From Euglena gracilis (Eukaryota > Euglenida > Euglenophyceae > Euglenales): a stretch of 64,000 nucleotides of DNA. The notes beneath the pieces are model-generated. The model searched no databases, was not told where the DNA came from, and saw only the letters and a list, made by a program, of their open reading frames with translations. The first letter of the stretch is position 1, and the number at the start of each line of letters is the position of its first letter. This document shows, piece by piece, positions 24,694 to 35,619 of this stretch. Location: positions 20,549,295-20,613,294 of the forward strand of contig CP154956.1 in NCBI GenBank assembly GCA_039621445.1, in the 5' to 3' direction. The translations under genes and the position numbers were made by a program.

Positions 24694-26925
24694 CTGTGGA
24701 GGGGGCGCTGCTGGGAGATTCCGCCTCTGCTGGCTCACTCAGGCGCAGGGTTTCCCTCCCTCAGAAAATATACTCCGGCTCCGCCGTCAAGCCGGTGTGG
24801 CTTGTTACAGCGAGGGGGAGGTAACACAGATCCTGTTTTAAAAAAGGAGACTCCAAAAAAAATGCAAAAAAAGTACATCCAAAACAAAAAAAAATGCAAA
24901 ACCCCCGCAAATTTCGCCAAAATGCAAATGGCAAAAAATGCAAGAAAAATGCCCGCCACCCTCCCCTCTTCCACCAAAGGAAACCCCTGCCCAGGTGCAG
25001 CATGATGGGGTGGGCAGTGTCGGCGGCAACGATGGTGACGGGGAGGGACAACAGAGAGCCCCGCTTCGCCCGAGGGAGGGGCTGGCAGAAGCTGAGAGAA
25101 CCCACTTCCAGCCACTCAGTCGGGGTCTGCGTGAGGTTGATGGAGCAAACCAATCGAGAACCCGTGCCGCAGCCATCAAGGCCGCCGCGAAGGGTTGTTC
25201 CCCTGTCCGGTTGGCCGCAAGAGAATTTCATTGGCCTTTGTGTTGCACATGGCAACCGCAGCAATTGTATCAGTGGGGGGAGGGGCTGTGGAAGGTGTGG
25301 CTGCCACTTCCAGCGGGGGTCTTCCATATTCGGACGTTTGGGATTCGCAAGACCTTTTGCCAGACGGGGCACGGCTGAGCTGGATAAGGATTTCGCCGTT
25401 TCTCGGCGTTGGGCGCAAAGGGAGGTGTCTGAAACGTCAAACGGAGGCAGTCCCCCCCCCAAGGAGTGGGGCCCCTCCCCAGATTGCTGGCAAGTGCAGG
25501 CAACGGGTTATGCAGTCCCTGTGGGGGTGGGGCGGAGGTGACTTGGGACTTGGGGACTGCAGCAGACGCCCACCCCCCACCCAAACAATGTGCAGGTGGC
25601 CATCGCATGGCAACCTATGGTAGGCGACGGAGGGGGCACAGCGCATCACCAGACAGAACCCAAAGCACACACATTTCCGGGGCCGAACCCCCTGGAGCGT
25701 CCCTCCCCGTGACAGGGGCCGGGCTGCCAGTGACGAGCGGAGCTGTGTCGGAGCCATCGCCGAACGGTGGGGTCGCCGTCGGGAGGGGCTCGGGGGTCGG
25801 TGACGGCAGCTCTGGGGAAGAAGACGGGAGGGACATTACAAAGAAGGCAAATGGAGAGCCAAGGTTGTGAGATGCAGAACCACGACGAAAGGAAAAATTA
25901 GAATTTTTTTTGCTTCTATTGTAATGCCTTATCATGGTCCTTCACCGTCCGACCAGGGATTTTTTTCTTCAAGTTTGGACCCCCAGGGTAGGGTGGGTGG
26001 GTTCGCCGGACTTCATCCCTCCCCAAACCCCAAAGCCTATGGTGGGTCCCCACCAGGGTTCGATATAAGGACAGGTGGGGGGGGGTGGGCCGGACCCCCC
26101 CCCCCTGCGGGCCAGGAGGGGGGGGGGGGGGGTGGGGGGGGACACCCCCCCACCTAAACAGGTGCGCGGTCAGGGTGGCCGAAAATTTTTGACCCCCCAA
26201 ATCGACCAAAAGTGCCATTTTGGGCACTTTTTGGGCAAAAATGTGCCAAAAATGCAAAAAATTTTCGGCGCGAAGCGCCGGAGGAAAAAATTGACCCTTT
26301 TTGGGGGGGGGGTCCCGGGAAACCCCCCGAGGGTCGGTCCAGACCCCCCTGGCAGGTGGGGGGGGGTGGTCCGGACCCCCCCCCTGCGGGCCAGGAGGGG
26401 GGGGTGGGGGGACACCCCCCCCACCTAAACCATGTACGCCCTCCTTATATCAAACCCTGGTCCCCACTGGAGGCTGGATTTTGGCCTTTTTCAGTGCTAT
26501 TTTCTGCGTGAAGCACCGACATTTTTTTACCCCAAAAATGACCCCCCCAAAAGTGGACCCTCTCCACCCCCTCCCCCCGGCTTGGGGCCCACGGTCTTAA
26601 AAAAAACAACCCTGGGTCCGACCAGCCCCTCCCACCACCCGTGGCCCTGTCGGTGGATGTGCGTCATGCTGTGATGGATGTGCATCATGGATGTGGATGC
26701 CTCGGCTTATTATGGGCTGTGGTTCGGGCTTCAATCAATTTTCTTCAATCAATTATTCACCTTTCTAATTGTCGTATTTACTTATTTACTGAACTTCTCC
26801 CATTGGCGATACACCGGATTTCGGGGCAAACCTCCGCAGACGAAGGGGAGCATACGAGGCAGCGGTGAATGTGGAGACTGGACCGTGGCGGAAGGTGCTG
26901 AGGGTTGGGCTGGAGGACTGGCAGG
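24694..26925 (-). CDS. Unrecognised Pro/Ser-rich gene, five phase-matched exons
   Basis: Exons 26,925-26,856, 25,811-25,673, 25,428-25,354, 25,091-24,985 and 24,759-24,694 join in phase to about 152 residues. The N-terminal part is Pro/Ser/Thr-rich (PASPPAQPSAPSATVQ, LPSPTPEPLPTATPPF). It is followed by a more folded-looking part with GEILIQLSRAPSGKS and LPVTIVAADTAHPIMLHLG. Acceptors have good pyrimidine tracts (accattcttcgcag, cttcttccccag, gacgtttcag). The composition matches the exons at 22.9-20.8 kb, so they could be one gene with exons missed in 22.9-24.7 kb. A hAT-like element (26,054-26,459) sits in the first intron. Confidence 0.5.
25217..25320. repeat. Dispersed repeat, member 1
   Basis: About 100 bp sharing AATTTCATTGGCCTTTGTGT and a GTGG...TGTGGCNNCCACTTCC segment with 30,763-30,870. 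It lies in an intron. Confidence 0.6.
26054..26459. mobile_element. hAT-like miniature element with perfect 8-bp target duplication
   Basis: Flanked by GTCCCCAC on both sides (26,046-26,053 and 26,460-26,467). The ends are CAGGGTT(C/T)GATATAAGGA inverted repeats. It is nearly identical to 560-1,003, including the interior TTTGGGCACTTTTTGGGCAA and the CGGCGCNAAGCGCCG palindrome. Similarity suggests recent activity. No transposase. Confidence 0.85.
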
Positions 26926-27741
26926 CTGCGAAGAATGGTTGATACCGGCCGAAAACTAAGGAAAGCAGGGGTGGGGTTTGCAAAGACCTGGAAGGGGGGG
27001 GCAAAATAACAAAAAATCCCTCGTGTTTCCTTTGTTTTGGGTGCCAAATCCCTTTTGTTGCGCAACTGTCCGAGGGCCCCAAAATAACAAAAATCCCTGG
27101 TGTTATCAAGTTGTTTTGGGGGGCAAATCCCTTTTGTTGGTGCTGGGAAGAATCCCCCAGGCAGTCGGGCTTTGGATGCTGGGCCAGGCGAAGGCGTAGC
27201 TTATGGCCTTGGAAATGTCAACCTGGTGGAGGTTTTCTGAAGGAGCCAAGGTGCATTGCAGAAGGGCTCTTTAGGGCGAAGCACCGATATTTTTTGGGGA
27301 ATGCCCTCAGCCGAACTGATTTTTGGGGTCCCTGCCATCCCATTGCTTTGCGACCCTCGGCGGGGGGGGGGGTCACTTTCCAGTCTGAAGAAAGAAACCA
27401 GTCAGCCACTTTTCCCAAAAAAAAAACATTCAGTCACTTAGCATTTTCCATATTTTCTGTGTCCGTTAAGCATATGGTTAGGATAAGGGTTTCGATTACT
27501 GTTTGGAATAGGGTTGGGTGAGGATAAAGAGGTAAAACTTAGGCAAAAAATGCGGTTTAAAAATAGGGTTGATTTTGGGCTCTTGATTCAGGCCGACAAT
27601 TTTTAAAAATAATGTACGTTTTTCGAGATACTTTGGAAGGGTCTTCAACATACTCTGCAAAGCCAACTTTGCAGAGTCGGGAAGGGTTTGGCAAATCCCA
27701 ACCCCCCCATTCAGACCGACCCCAAATGACAATTGCCTCAG

Positions 27742-27946
27742 ATCCCGCATTGAGGAGGAAAGCAAAACACAACGAGCGCAGTTTGAGGACGACAAAAAGG
27801 AGAGTTCAGGCTCCAGCCCTGCGTTCACTTCTGGAAATGTGAACCAGTGGAAGACTGCTTCAACGACCCCCCCAAGGAATTTACCCAAAAGCGAACACAG
27901 TACACCGACAGATTGGCATTTCATCCCCTTAATTCATCCCCTTTAG
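27742..27946 (+). CDS. Possible terminal exon of a plus-strand gene
   Basis: After a plausible acceptor (caattgcctcag) an open frame of 67 codons begins SRIEEESKTQRAQFEDDKKE, continues through a Ser-rich segment and ends at TAG. The charged, Glu/Lys-rich composition looks like coding sequence and may be a short coiled coil. The opposite strand has a strong acceptor of its own and a less protein-like frame. No upstream exon was placed. Confidence 0.3.
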
Positions 27947-28319
27947 GACTGGCAGTGAGTTCAGATCAAATTGTTTCAGCCAGCCGGGATGCAGTTGCTC
28001 GTACAGTCCTGCAAACCATTCCAGGATTATAAGAATCTGCATTCCTTCCAGACCAACCCCGAGGGGGGTGATCGACCCCCTCGCTAAGCTTCGCTGTTGT
28101 TCCAAAAGAAGACCCCAATAATCCCATCCCTGACCCTAACCCACCGATCCAAACCCTAACCCCACACCTTGAGTCGGGGTTCAACCGGTCACCTATGCCA
28201 GGGTCGAGCAGGAACGCTGGCGAATTTCTGTGCGGGCCAATTTGTTTGGCGGACCCCACACGCTCAGCCACTGCCCATCTGGGGAAGCAGCTTCAGGCTG
28301 CAGCTTGACATACTGGGTG

Positions 28320-28576
28320 CAGGCTTCTTTTTAAGTCACCTGACCCCCCCCCCCGGGGGGGAGGGGGGGTGGGTGGGTGGGGCCCGGCCGGACCCCCCCC
28401 CCCCCGGGGGGGGGGGGGTCCCGCGCCGGAGGCGCTGGGTATACCTTTTCGGCGCGAAGATTTTTGAAAATTGCCTTTAACGGGCCCGATTTTGGGGGGG
28501 TCCCGCGCCACCCTGGGTGGGTGGGGGGGGACCCCCCCCCTCCCCCCCCCCCCCGGGGGGCTTAAAAAAAAGCCTG
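28320..28576. mobile_element. Inverted-repeat element, same family as 467-1,192
   Basis: The ends are CAGGCTTCTTTTTAAG and CTTAAAAAAAAGCCTG. TGGGTG occurs just before the left end and two bases after the right end, so an imperfect 6-bp duplication is possible. The interior (GGTATACCTTTTCGGCGCG...) is the reverse complement of the body of the copy A exon insertion. Confidence 0.75.
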
Positions 28577-29110
28577 GATGGGTGGGAGCAATGCAGGGAG
28601 AGGGGTACCAGCTGGAGTGCAGGGGCGGCTTGCCTGGGACTGCTGCAAACCTCTTCATGAACGCCTGAGGGGCAAGCATAACTAAATTGCTCACTGATGG
28701 GGGTCAATTCCCTCTTTGAAAAAAATGGCAGGCTTGTGTTTTTTAAGAATGCCTTTTGTTTGACCCCAAAAACGGCTCCTAATCCAAAAAAGGCAAAATG
28801 GGCCAGACCAGTACAAACTTCATCAACCAGGCTGCACATGGACGGACTTAGGAGAAGAGCAAATTGTCGCTTGACAGGGTGTTTCAGCAGGTTCATTTCA
28901 GGTCGTTAGACGCTACCTCTGAGTTCCCTTCATTCCAAGAGGCCTTGACATCCCGTTGGTCACCTCTGACTGAAAACCATCCACCGGCCGCCTCCTGTGC
29001 CAGGATTTTTTTTGACGGCGTTTACCAAAAACCGATTGACTGTGGGCAGTTCTGCTGGAGTGCCACTTCTGCCAACCCTGGAGCCCCAAAGCCGGATGCC
29101 AGGGTCAGCC

Positions 29111-31626
29111 TCACAAAAGCAATGCGGGGACGGCAGCCCTACCCAAGGATGTCAAGTCCTCAACGGGACAGGGGGATGCCAACGACCCATGCCAGGCTGC
29201 AACCGCCGCCGATGATGGAAAGGGGCTGATGAGGGGGGGGGGAGGCAGCAACCACAAACCTTTGCTGGGGCTGGCTTGGGGTGTTGGGGGCTGGGCGTCT
29301 CCGCTGTCCAGTGGCGGGGCGGCCGGCTGTGAAACGAGACACAAATACCGCCGGCAATTCCGTTGCCAGCAACAATTGTCTGTCCCGATTCTGTCCCCCT
29401 ACCGCCCCCCCCCCCCCCATCGCCGGGGCACAGCGGGCCAGCGGGCATACGGGGGCCTTGGGCCGCAGGTGCAGCCGCCCCTTGGGAAGGAGCTGGGCGG
29501 CGTCCTGCAGCACGACGAAGGCCTCGAAGTCCGGGTCCCACACCTCGACGAAGAAGTCCACCAGGCTCAGGGTTGACCGGGAACGCTTTGGGGGGAGGGC
29601 GGGTAGATTGATAGCGGAGGGCTTCGAACAAACAAACAAACAATTGCGGAAAATCAGAGAAATTGCGGGCAATTGCCTAAAAACTGCGGGTATAAAATTG
29701 CGAAAATCATGTATAAAACTTGCTCAAAATTTATTGGAATTGCAAAAATTATTGTAAAATTGCTGAAAATTGTCTTGAAATTGCGGAGAATTGATTCAAA
29801 ATTGCGATATGTATTATAAAATTGCGGGAAATCGTACAGAAAATTGCAAAAAAATTGTTCATATAATTGCTGACAGTTGAGTTAAAATTGCGGAAAGTTG
29901 TTTTAAAACTGTGAAAAATGAAAAATTGCATATAAAATTGAAAAAAAAAATTGTAAAGCCCCCCAATTATAAAGCCCCCCCCAGTTTTACATTTGGGGGA
30001 AATCATACTTTTCTGGGTGGGCTATAAAAATGTTGGTAGTCTTAAAACCAAATTTTCGAAAGTTTTGCTGTGTACAATTCCCCCCCTCCAAAAATGTGCA
30101 ATTTTTACCCAAAATTGGGCACTTTTGGTGAAAAAAATGGTGGATCCCCGAAAAATTTCTGTTCTTTTCCTAAATGGCACCGCCCTGCTCCATATCAGCG
30201 GGGGGGGGGGGATTATATTTGGGCGGCAAAAACCCCTGGGGGACTTTATATCTGGGGTGTTCAAATTGCGAAAATTGTGTAAAATTGCTGAAAATTGAAT
30301 TAAAATTACGCAAATTGAGCAAAGTTGTGGAAATTGTATTGAGATTGCGGGAAATTAGACAAAAATGCGGATATCAATTCCCCAGAGAGAGGTCGACTCC
30401 ATCCCCGGGGGAGGAGGGAAGTTGACCTCAACCCCATCCACCACCCACAGGGTCTCTCTGAGACCCCCGGTCAGTCCTGGCCAGGGGGCAGACCAGGCCA
30501 TGGGCCTGCTGCTGCAAGCACTGCTCCACGGCAGCCAGGAACGCCGGCACATCAGTGCCAGCCCCAGGCCCCGGCCACAGAAACACAGCCACGGGGGCAA
30601 ATGACCAGATTCAAGCGTGCCGTTTATCCCGATTCTTCTCGTATTTTTTTGTGATGCTTTTCTGGAAACTCTTCATTATTTCCAGGTTGCACATCGGCAA
30701 GTGTCAATTTTTTTTGTGCCACTTCCATCCAGTCCAATTTGTAGGAAACTTCAATCCTGGAACAGGGAATTTCATTGGCCTTTGTGTTGTGCATAGCCCC
30801 TTCAACACAACCATGGCTGTAAAAGGCGGGGGGGCCTGTGGAATATGTGGCAACCACTTCCGGCTGGGGCAGGGTATGAAGTGAGGGGGAGGGGGGAGGA
30901 GGGAGGAGGGGGAGTGGTCACGGACCCCCTCCCCCCCCCCCGGGAAGGGGGAGGGGAGTCGACCCCCCCCTCCCCCCTGGGTAAAAAAAAAAAACGTCGC
31001 GGAGCGGCAGAAAATTTTTGAGGACTTCAAAAAATGCCCGGCATTGTGCTTTTGGGAGACTTTTTCCCACTAAGTTGACAAAAACAGATCATAAAAACAT
31101 AAGTCGGCTGGCGCGAAGCGACTGGGAAGAAAATTTAATGTATTTGGTTCCATGGGGGGGGGTCCCCTGACTCCCCTTGACCTAGGGGGGGGGGGGTGTG
31201 GTCTGGACCCCCTCTCCTCCCCTAGGGGGGGTGGGGTTCAGACCCCCCATCCCCTCCCCTTGTACAAAACCAACGCTCATTTAATACCCCGAGCTGGGGT
31301 CTCCCTCGGAATTTTGGCTTGCGCCTTCGCTTCGAGCCACGCCGCCGGCCCGCCGCTCCTCGGTCGTTCCACTCCCAGCGCAGTCGACCCCCGTTCTTCG
31401 CTTCCCGGTGCCGAGAGGCGAGCGGCCTCCGTGCGTGACTAGCCCACCGGCCAGTCGCTGAAAACACGCACTTCCCGCCCCCCCCCCCCCGGGGCCGGGG
31501 CCACGGGGCTGGGCGGGCTGGGCCTCGGCGGTGCCGAAGGCGCACCGCCGCTTCAGGGCGGAGCCCTCCTCCGACACGAGGTACAGGAACTCCGCGCCGT
31601 GCTCCATGGGCGGCGGTGGGGCCCTC
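29111..31626 (-). CDS. Unrecognised gene, five exons to a stop
   Basis: Exons: 31,626-31,505 (EHGAEFLYLVSEEGSALKRR), about 30,606-30,465 (TDVPAFLAAVEQCLQQQAHG; edges uncertain), 29,585-29,451 (VDFFVEVWDPDFEAFVVL), 29,326-29,260 (Pro/Ser-rich) and 29,196-29,111 ending in TGA. The last three are phase-matched, with excellent sites at 29,326 (cgtttcacag) and its donor (AAAG|GTTTGTG). Third positions are strongly G/C. The segment around VEVWDPDFEAFVVLQD with a following LPKGRLHLRP resembles the strand pattern of ubiquitin-like or PB1-type modules, but this is only a resemblance. Downstream sequence at 28.3-28.6 kb is a transposable element. Confidence 0.5.
29640..30360. repeat. AT-rich degenerate repeat of AAAATTGCGG units, split by an insertion
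   Basis: Loose tandem copies of (A)AAATTGC(G/T)GAAA occupy 29,640-29,949 and resume at 30,263. The interruption is the inverted-repeat element at 29,950-30,262. It lies in an intron of the gene at 29.1-31.6 kb. Confidence 0.7.
29950..30262. mobile_element. Diverged relative of the 4,086-4,551 element
   Basis: Shares ACTTTTCTGGGTGGGCTATA and several following segments with the element at 4,086-4,551/51,404-51,871. Both ends carry AAAG(C/T)CCCCC with A/T just outside. It is inserted in the AAATTGC repeat, which continues on both sides. Confidence 0.65.
30763..30870. repeat. Dispersed repeat, member 2
   Basis: Partner of 25,217-25,320 in the same orientation. Both have a short open plus-strand reading with a CGxCGxHF pattern, but no splice context that fits both. 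Confidence 0.6.
30876..31262. repeat. G-run/C-run rich intron segment
   Basis: Consecutive G4-capable runs (GGGGGAGGGGGGAGGAGGG and others) and matching C-runs flank a short AT-rich core with a CGTCGCGGAGCGGCAG motif. It is similar to interiors of the C-run elements, but no clean ends were found. Confidence 0.45.
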
Positions 31627-31699
31627 CTGGGGAGAGGGGGGCGGGGGGGGGAGAGACTCAAAGAGACCCAAATGACCCGGAGGAGGCCTGGTCCGGCCT

Positions 31700-33073
31700 T
31701 GGGGAGTGGCAGGCTGTATTGCTGACCGGCCGCGGGGGGGGGGGGGGGGATGACCTCCGGCTTTTGCCTGTCATTTTCTCGCTGTAACAAAACTCAGCAA
31801 CTCGGTCGGGCCCAGTTCAAGCCAGGGGACCCGTGTGGAGGACAAGGGGGGGGGGGTCAGCCAGCCCAAATTTTCCACTGGACCCCACGCTAAGCGACGC
31901 CCTGCTCCCCACATGTACATTGGCCTCCAATTGCCGCTCTTTTTGAATCATTTGCAGCTCGATGTCCGACCCACCGCGCTCCGGTCCAAGCTGAGGGCGT
32001 CCTATCCCACCATGGGCAGGCGATTGGCTGGGCTTTAAGGCTCCAGGCTGCCCCTTGGGGCAAGGGTGGCAAAGAATGGCCCCAAGGAAAACGTGTGGCT
32101 GTAACCCAGTGCCAAACTTTGTTTTGAAGGAACGGCCAAAACCTGTTGATTTGGAGCCATTCCGTTAATCCCCCTGGGGGGGTGCCGCAAGCCGGTGTCG
32201 AACTGGGTGCCAAATAATCAAAACTGCAAAAACGCACAAAATACTGCCAATAATGCAACAGAAACCAATATTTTGACCCAAATTGAGTTGGCCAGCCCTT
32301 TTCCCGACCCATTTTCACTCATTTTCAGTCCATTTTTGCACATTGGAAAACAAAAAATAATCCGACAATCCGGCCGCCATCGGGGGGCTGGAAATAAAAG
32401 GCAAAAGCCAAATAAAAAAAAAACTAACTTGTGGATGGGGTCCAGGGCTGGAAAAAAAGCTGCTGGCTCTGGACCCCCCCTTGGGGGTGGGATGCCCTCC
32501 GGCTCAAGCGAAGCCCTGGTGGAGATATGTTCAGATTTTACAGAATAATTCTTCCAGAATTCCAGAATACAATCAAGGACATCCTGGACAGAAAAAAATG
32601 TGGATTTTGCGAATAATTTCAGATACTAAAGAATGCAATAAAAGGAAAAAAGTTTTTCGAAGATTATATATTAAGGTATTGAAGAGGGTCTCTGGCACCG
32701 CTTTTTTTCTCAAAAGAAAAGCTATTATGTAAGTTACGTTTTGCAATCTACAGGAAAGTTTAGGTTTGGCGAGAACTTTTAGTCCGGATATTCCGGAGAT
32801 TCCGAAATCTCCCCTCTTCCCCATTTCGGATGAAGGCGCGTTTGTTTGGAATCATACACAAGCATGTTCACTCGGGACCTCAATTCCCACCCCTGCCCAC
32901 TGGATTATTTATCTTATCCTTTGTCTCATTTTCAATTCTATCCGAGTTTTTTTTATTAATAGACATCAGGCAGAAGGAACCAAACGTTTTCGTTTGTTGG
33001 TTTTTTGTGCTTTCCCCCTTTGGTTGTTTCTTCTTTCTTTCTTGTACGCTGAGGATGAGGAGGACGACGGCTT
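31700..33073. other. Intergenic stretch, no gene established
   Basis: Contains a CTGGAAAAAAAGCTGCTGGC repeat near 32,445 and an AT-rich part (32,520-33,020). A plus-strand open stretch at 32,766-33,392 overlaps the minus-strand exon and has no G/C third-position bias. Confidence 0.4.
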
Positions 33074-35609
33074 CTATGGATTGTCAAAGTTGATCTGGCA
33101 GTCGAGTGTGCCATCGACGAAGAACGGGCAGGGGCTTCGCGGAGATGAAAGATTTGCCTCCATCCGTGAGTCGCCAACCACAGCAGAGAAGCACGGAACA
33201 GCGCCAGCAGCCGCTTGTTCGTTACACCAGACTTCCAATTGTGACTCAGAGCCAATTTCGTTGCACTGTGGCAGCCACGAGCAGGCACCTATTGGTCACT
33301 CCCCATTTTGGTGCTCTAATCGGCCCTGGCAACCCGGTAGCCCGCAGTCGGCAAATAGTCGGCCATGGGTGTGGTATGCCAAAAAAAAATAGTTGTCTAC
33401 CTCGACCATTCAATGCACTTTTTAGCAATTTGCCCACTTTTGGCCATTTGCTAACTTTTGCTCCGGAGTTTGGCCTCTTGGCCGCTTTTGGGCTGTTGCC
33501 TACTTTTGGCTTCTGTAGGCCATTTTTTGTGCTCCTGGCTCCTAGCTTTGGCCCACTTTTGAGTGCTCCCGGTTGCTTTTTGGCCACGTCTGGCCATTTT
33601 TGGCCTTCTTTGTCCACTGTTCAGGATGCTTTGAATGCTTTTGGCCACTCTTGGCCACCGTTTGCCCACTTGAGGCTGCTTCTGCTGCTTTGAAGCCACT
33701 TTGGTCACTTTCGCCCCCTTGAGGCTATTTCTGCTGATTTTTTTGACTGCTGTTAGGTCACTTTTGGTCACTTCCTTTTGACTTGCTTCATTTTTGAGTC
33801 TGCAGAGGTGGACAAAAAAACATGGCAAAAGTGAGCAAAAAGTTGCGAAAGGGGGGTGAATGCGGACAAAAGTGGGGAAAAGTTGGGGGGAAATGGGCAA
33901 CCTGGTCGGCCCTGGTCGGAACCCCACCTGTGGGGGTCTTGGAGATCATGGCCGCCCCTGGTCGTCCCTGGTCGGCCATAGGTGTGCCTGGCCATGAGCG
34001 TTCAGGCGTGCAGACGGATGGGTGGGGCCCCCCAACCGTGTGCCCCCTCCGCCCACTCACAGGCCGCTCCGGTGCTGCGGGGCCCCTTCCGCCCCCTTCT
34101 GGCCGGGGCCTGGGCCAGGGGCCAGGGGGTCGCCGCCGTCGGCCTCGGCGCCCCGCTTGGCCGGGCGGTCCCCCGCCTGCTCCTGCCTCACCACCTCCCC
34201 GCCAGGGATGGCTTCCGTCCCACCCCACCCCAGGAGGGCGGCGCTGCCTCGGGGGGCCCACGTTTGGGATTGGTTTCGGGGCACAAAAAAGGCAAAATTA
34301 GAAAATAAATTTGGTGTTCAAAAGCAGTAAAATAAATAAATAAATAAATAAATAAATAAATATTGAGTAAAAATGAAAAGATAAAAAAAGATATAAAACA
34401 TTTTGAAAACAAAAAACAAAGTTGAATTAAAGACACCCCCTCCCCCTCCTCCCCCCACTCTCCAATCCGCCACCCCCCTCTGGGCCCAGACTGAAACAAA
34501 GCCCTGGTCCCAGTAGAGGGGGGCGTAGTGCTTCCGCAGCAGCGCCTTCGCCTCCAGCCGCTTCGCCTCGTCGTGGCCCCGCGGGTCCTTCCGCCACATC
34601 CAGAAGGGGACGTCCGCCCCAGAGCCTGGGGGGGTTGGGACATTGGGAAGGAATCACTGGGCTGGATTTGACCAACCCCTGGGGGGGGGGGGAAGGGGGT
34701 GTCTTGGGGTGCCCTGGACCTGAGCAGGCAGGCACTATCACCCTCCCGGTAGCCTGCGCTTATCTGGGCTTCCAGCGTCTTCGGCAGCAGAAGTGTCTTG
34801 CAGGGGTGTCTTGTTTTTTTAAGCCGGGGGGGGGGGGGGGGGGGAGGGGGTCGGCACCCACCCACCCACCCCCTGGGGCCCCCGGGGAGAGGGAGGGGTC
34901 CCGGGGGACCCACCCACTTTTGCCCGAAAATGGCCAAAAATGCTAAAAAAAGCACCTTTTTCAAAATTTTCGGCGCCTTTGGCGCCGAAAAAAGATATAC
35001 CCACCAGCCCCCACCCCCACCCTCTCGGGGGGGAAGATATACCCACCAGCCCCCACCCCCACCCTCTCGGGGGGGGGGGGGGGAGGGGGGCCATTTGGCC
35101 AAGACACCAGGGGTTTTTTTTAGTCTTGGACCCCCTCCCCCGGGGGGGGGGTAGGGTGGGTGGGTCCCTTGGACCCAGGCACTTTTGACCCTATCCCCCC
35201 CCGAGGAGGGGGCCGGATCTGGTGCCTTGGCGTGCGCAGGTAGCCACCCCCCCCCCCGGATGTGCGGCCCTGCCTGAAATTTCAGCCTGGGCCAAACAGC
35301 ACAAAGCGACCCAGCTGGATCCAGACAATCAGCCCCTCGAGCACGCAAATAAATCGAAACCGATTTGAAAGCAGGAGCTGGACAACCTCCCTTGAGGCGT
35401 CCTGGAAACTGCGTCCAATGGAAAAGTTCATTTCCCACATATTCAATGCAACGCATTCTTCGCTGCTTAAAATGAATGAGTGAAACCAATGAAATCAAAC
35501 TGCAATGAAGAGTGCACGCATGGCATCGACTCAACAACGCACCGCTCCACCAGATCACGCCATCCATCACCGCCCCTCTCATCTTGTACTGCAGGTACAG
35601 CTGCACAAC
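33074..35609 (-). CDS. Unrecognised gene, last four exons
   Basis: Exons 35,609-35,543, 34,625-34,498, 34,194-34,061 and 33,134-33,074 (TAG stop) join in phase to about 129 residues. Segments: LQYKMRGAVMDGVIWWSG; ADVPFWMWRKDPRGHDEAKR; a Gly/Pro/Ala-rich linker; CPFFVDGTLDCQINFDNP at the C terminus. Acceptors are good (catttcacggttcag, cccaacccccccag, tttcatctccgcgaag) and one donor is canonical (CCT|GTGAGTG). An inverted-repeat element (34,801-35,113) and an AAAT microsatellite lie in introns. No family recognised; the cluster of Trp and charged residues in exon 2 suggests a folded domain. Confidence 0.55.
33416..33830. repeat. Degenerate TTTTGGCCACTTTTG repeat
   Basis: A loose array of TTTGGCCA, CACTTTTG and GCTTTTGG words. 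The same word set forms the fold-back at 44,100-44,660. Confidence 0.7.
34329..34363. repeat. AAAT tetranucleotide microsatellite
   Basis: About eight AAAT units in an intron. Confidence 0.95.
34801..35113. mobile_element. Inverted-repeat element with internal 43-bp duplication
   Basis: The ends are GGGGTGTCTTG on the left and CAAGACACC on the right. The left end continues into TTTTTTTAAG as in the 467-1,192 family. The body contains CAAAATTTTCGGCGC as in that family. A 43-bp tandem duplication beginning AGATATACCCACCAGCCCCC occupies about 34,991-35,076. Confidence 0.6.
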
Positions 35610-35619
35610 CTGAACCGTG

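Noticed and set aside
25217-30870. Two plus-strand peptides with CGxCGxHF, reminiscent of a chitin-binding or LPMO-type Cys motif
   Set aside because: They lie in a dispersed nucleotide repeat inside introns of minus-strand genes and have no compatible splice sites.
32766-33392. 208-codon plus-strand open frame
   Set aside because: AT-rich with no codon bias, and it overlaps the phase-supported minus-strand terminal exon at 33,134-33,074.
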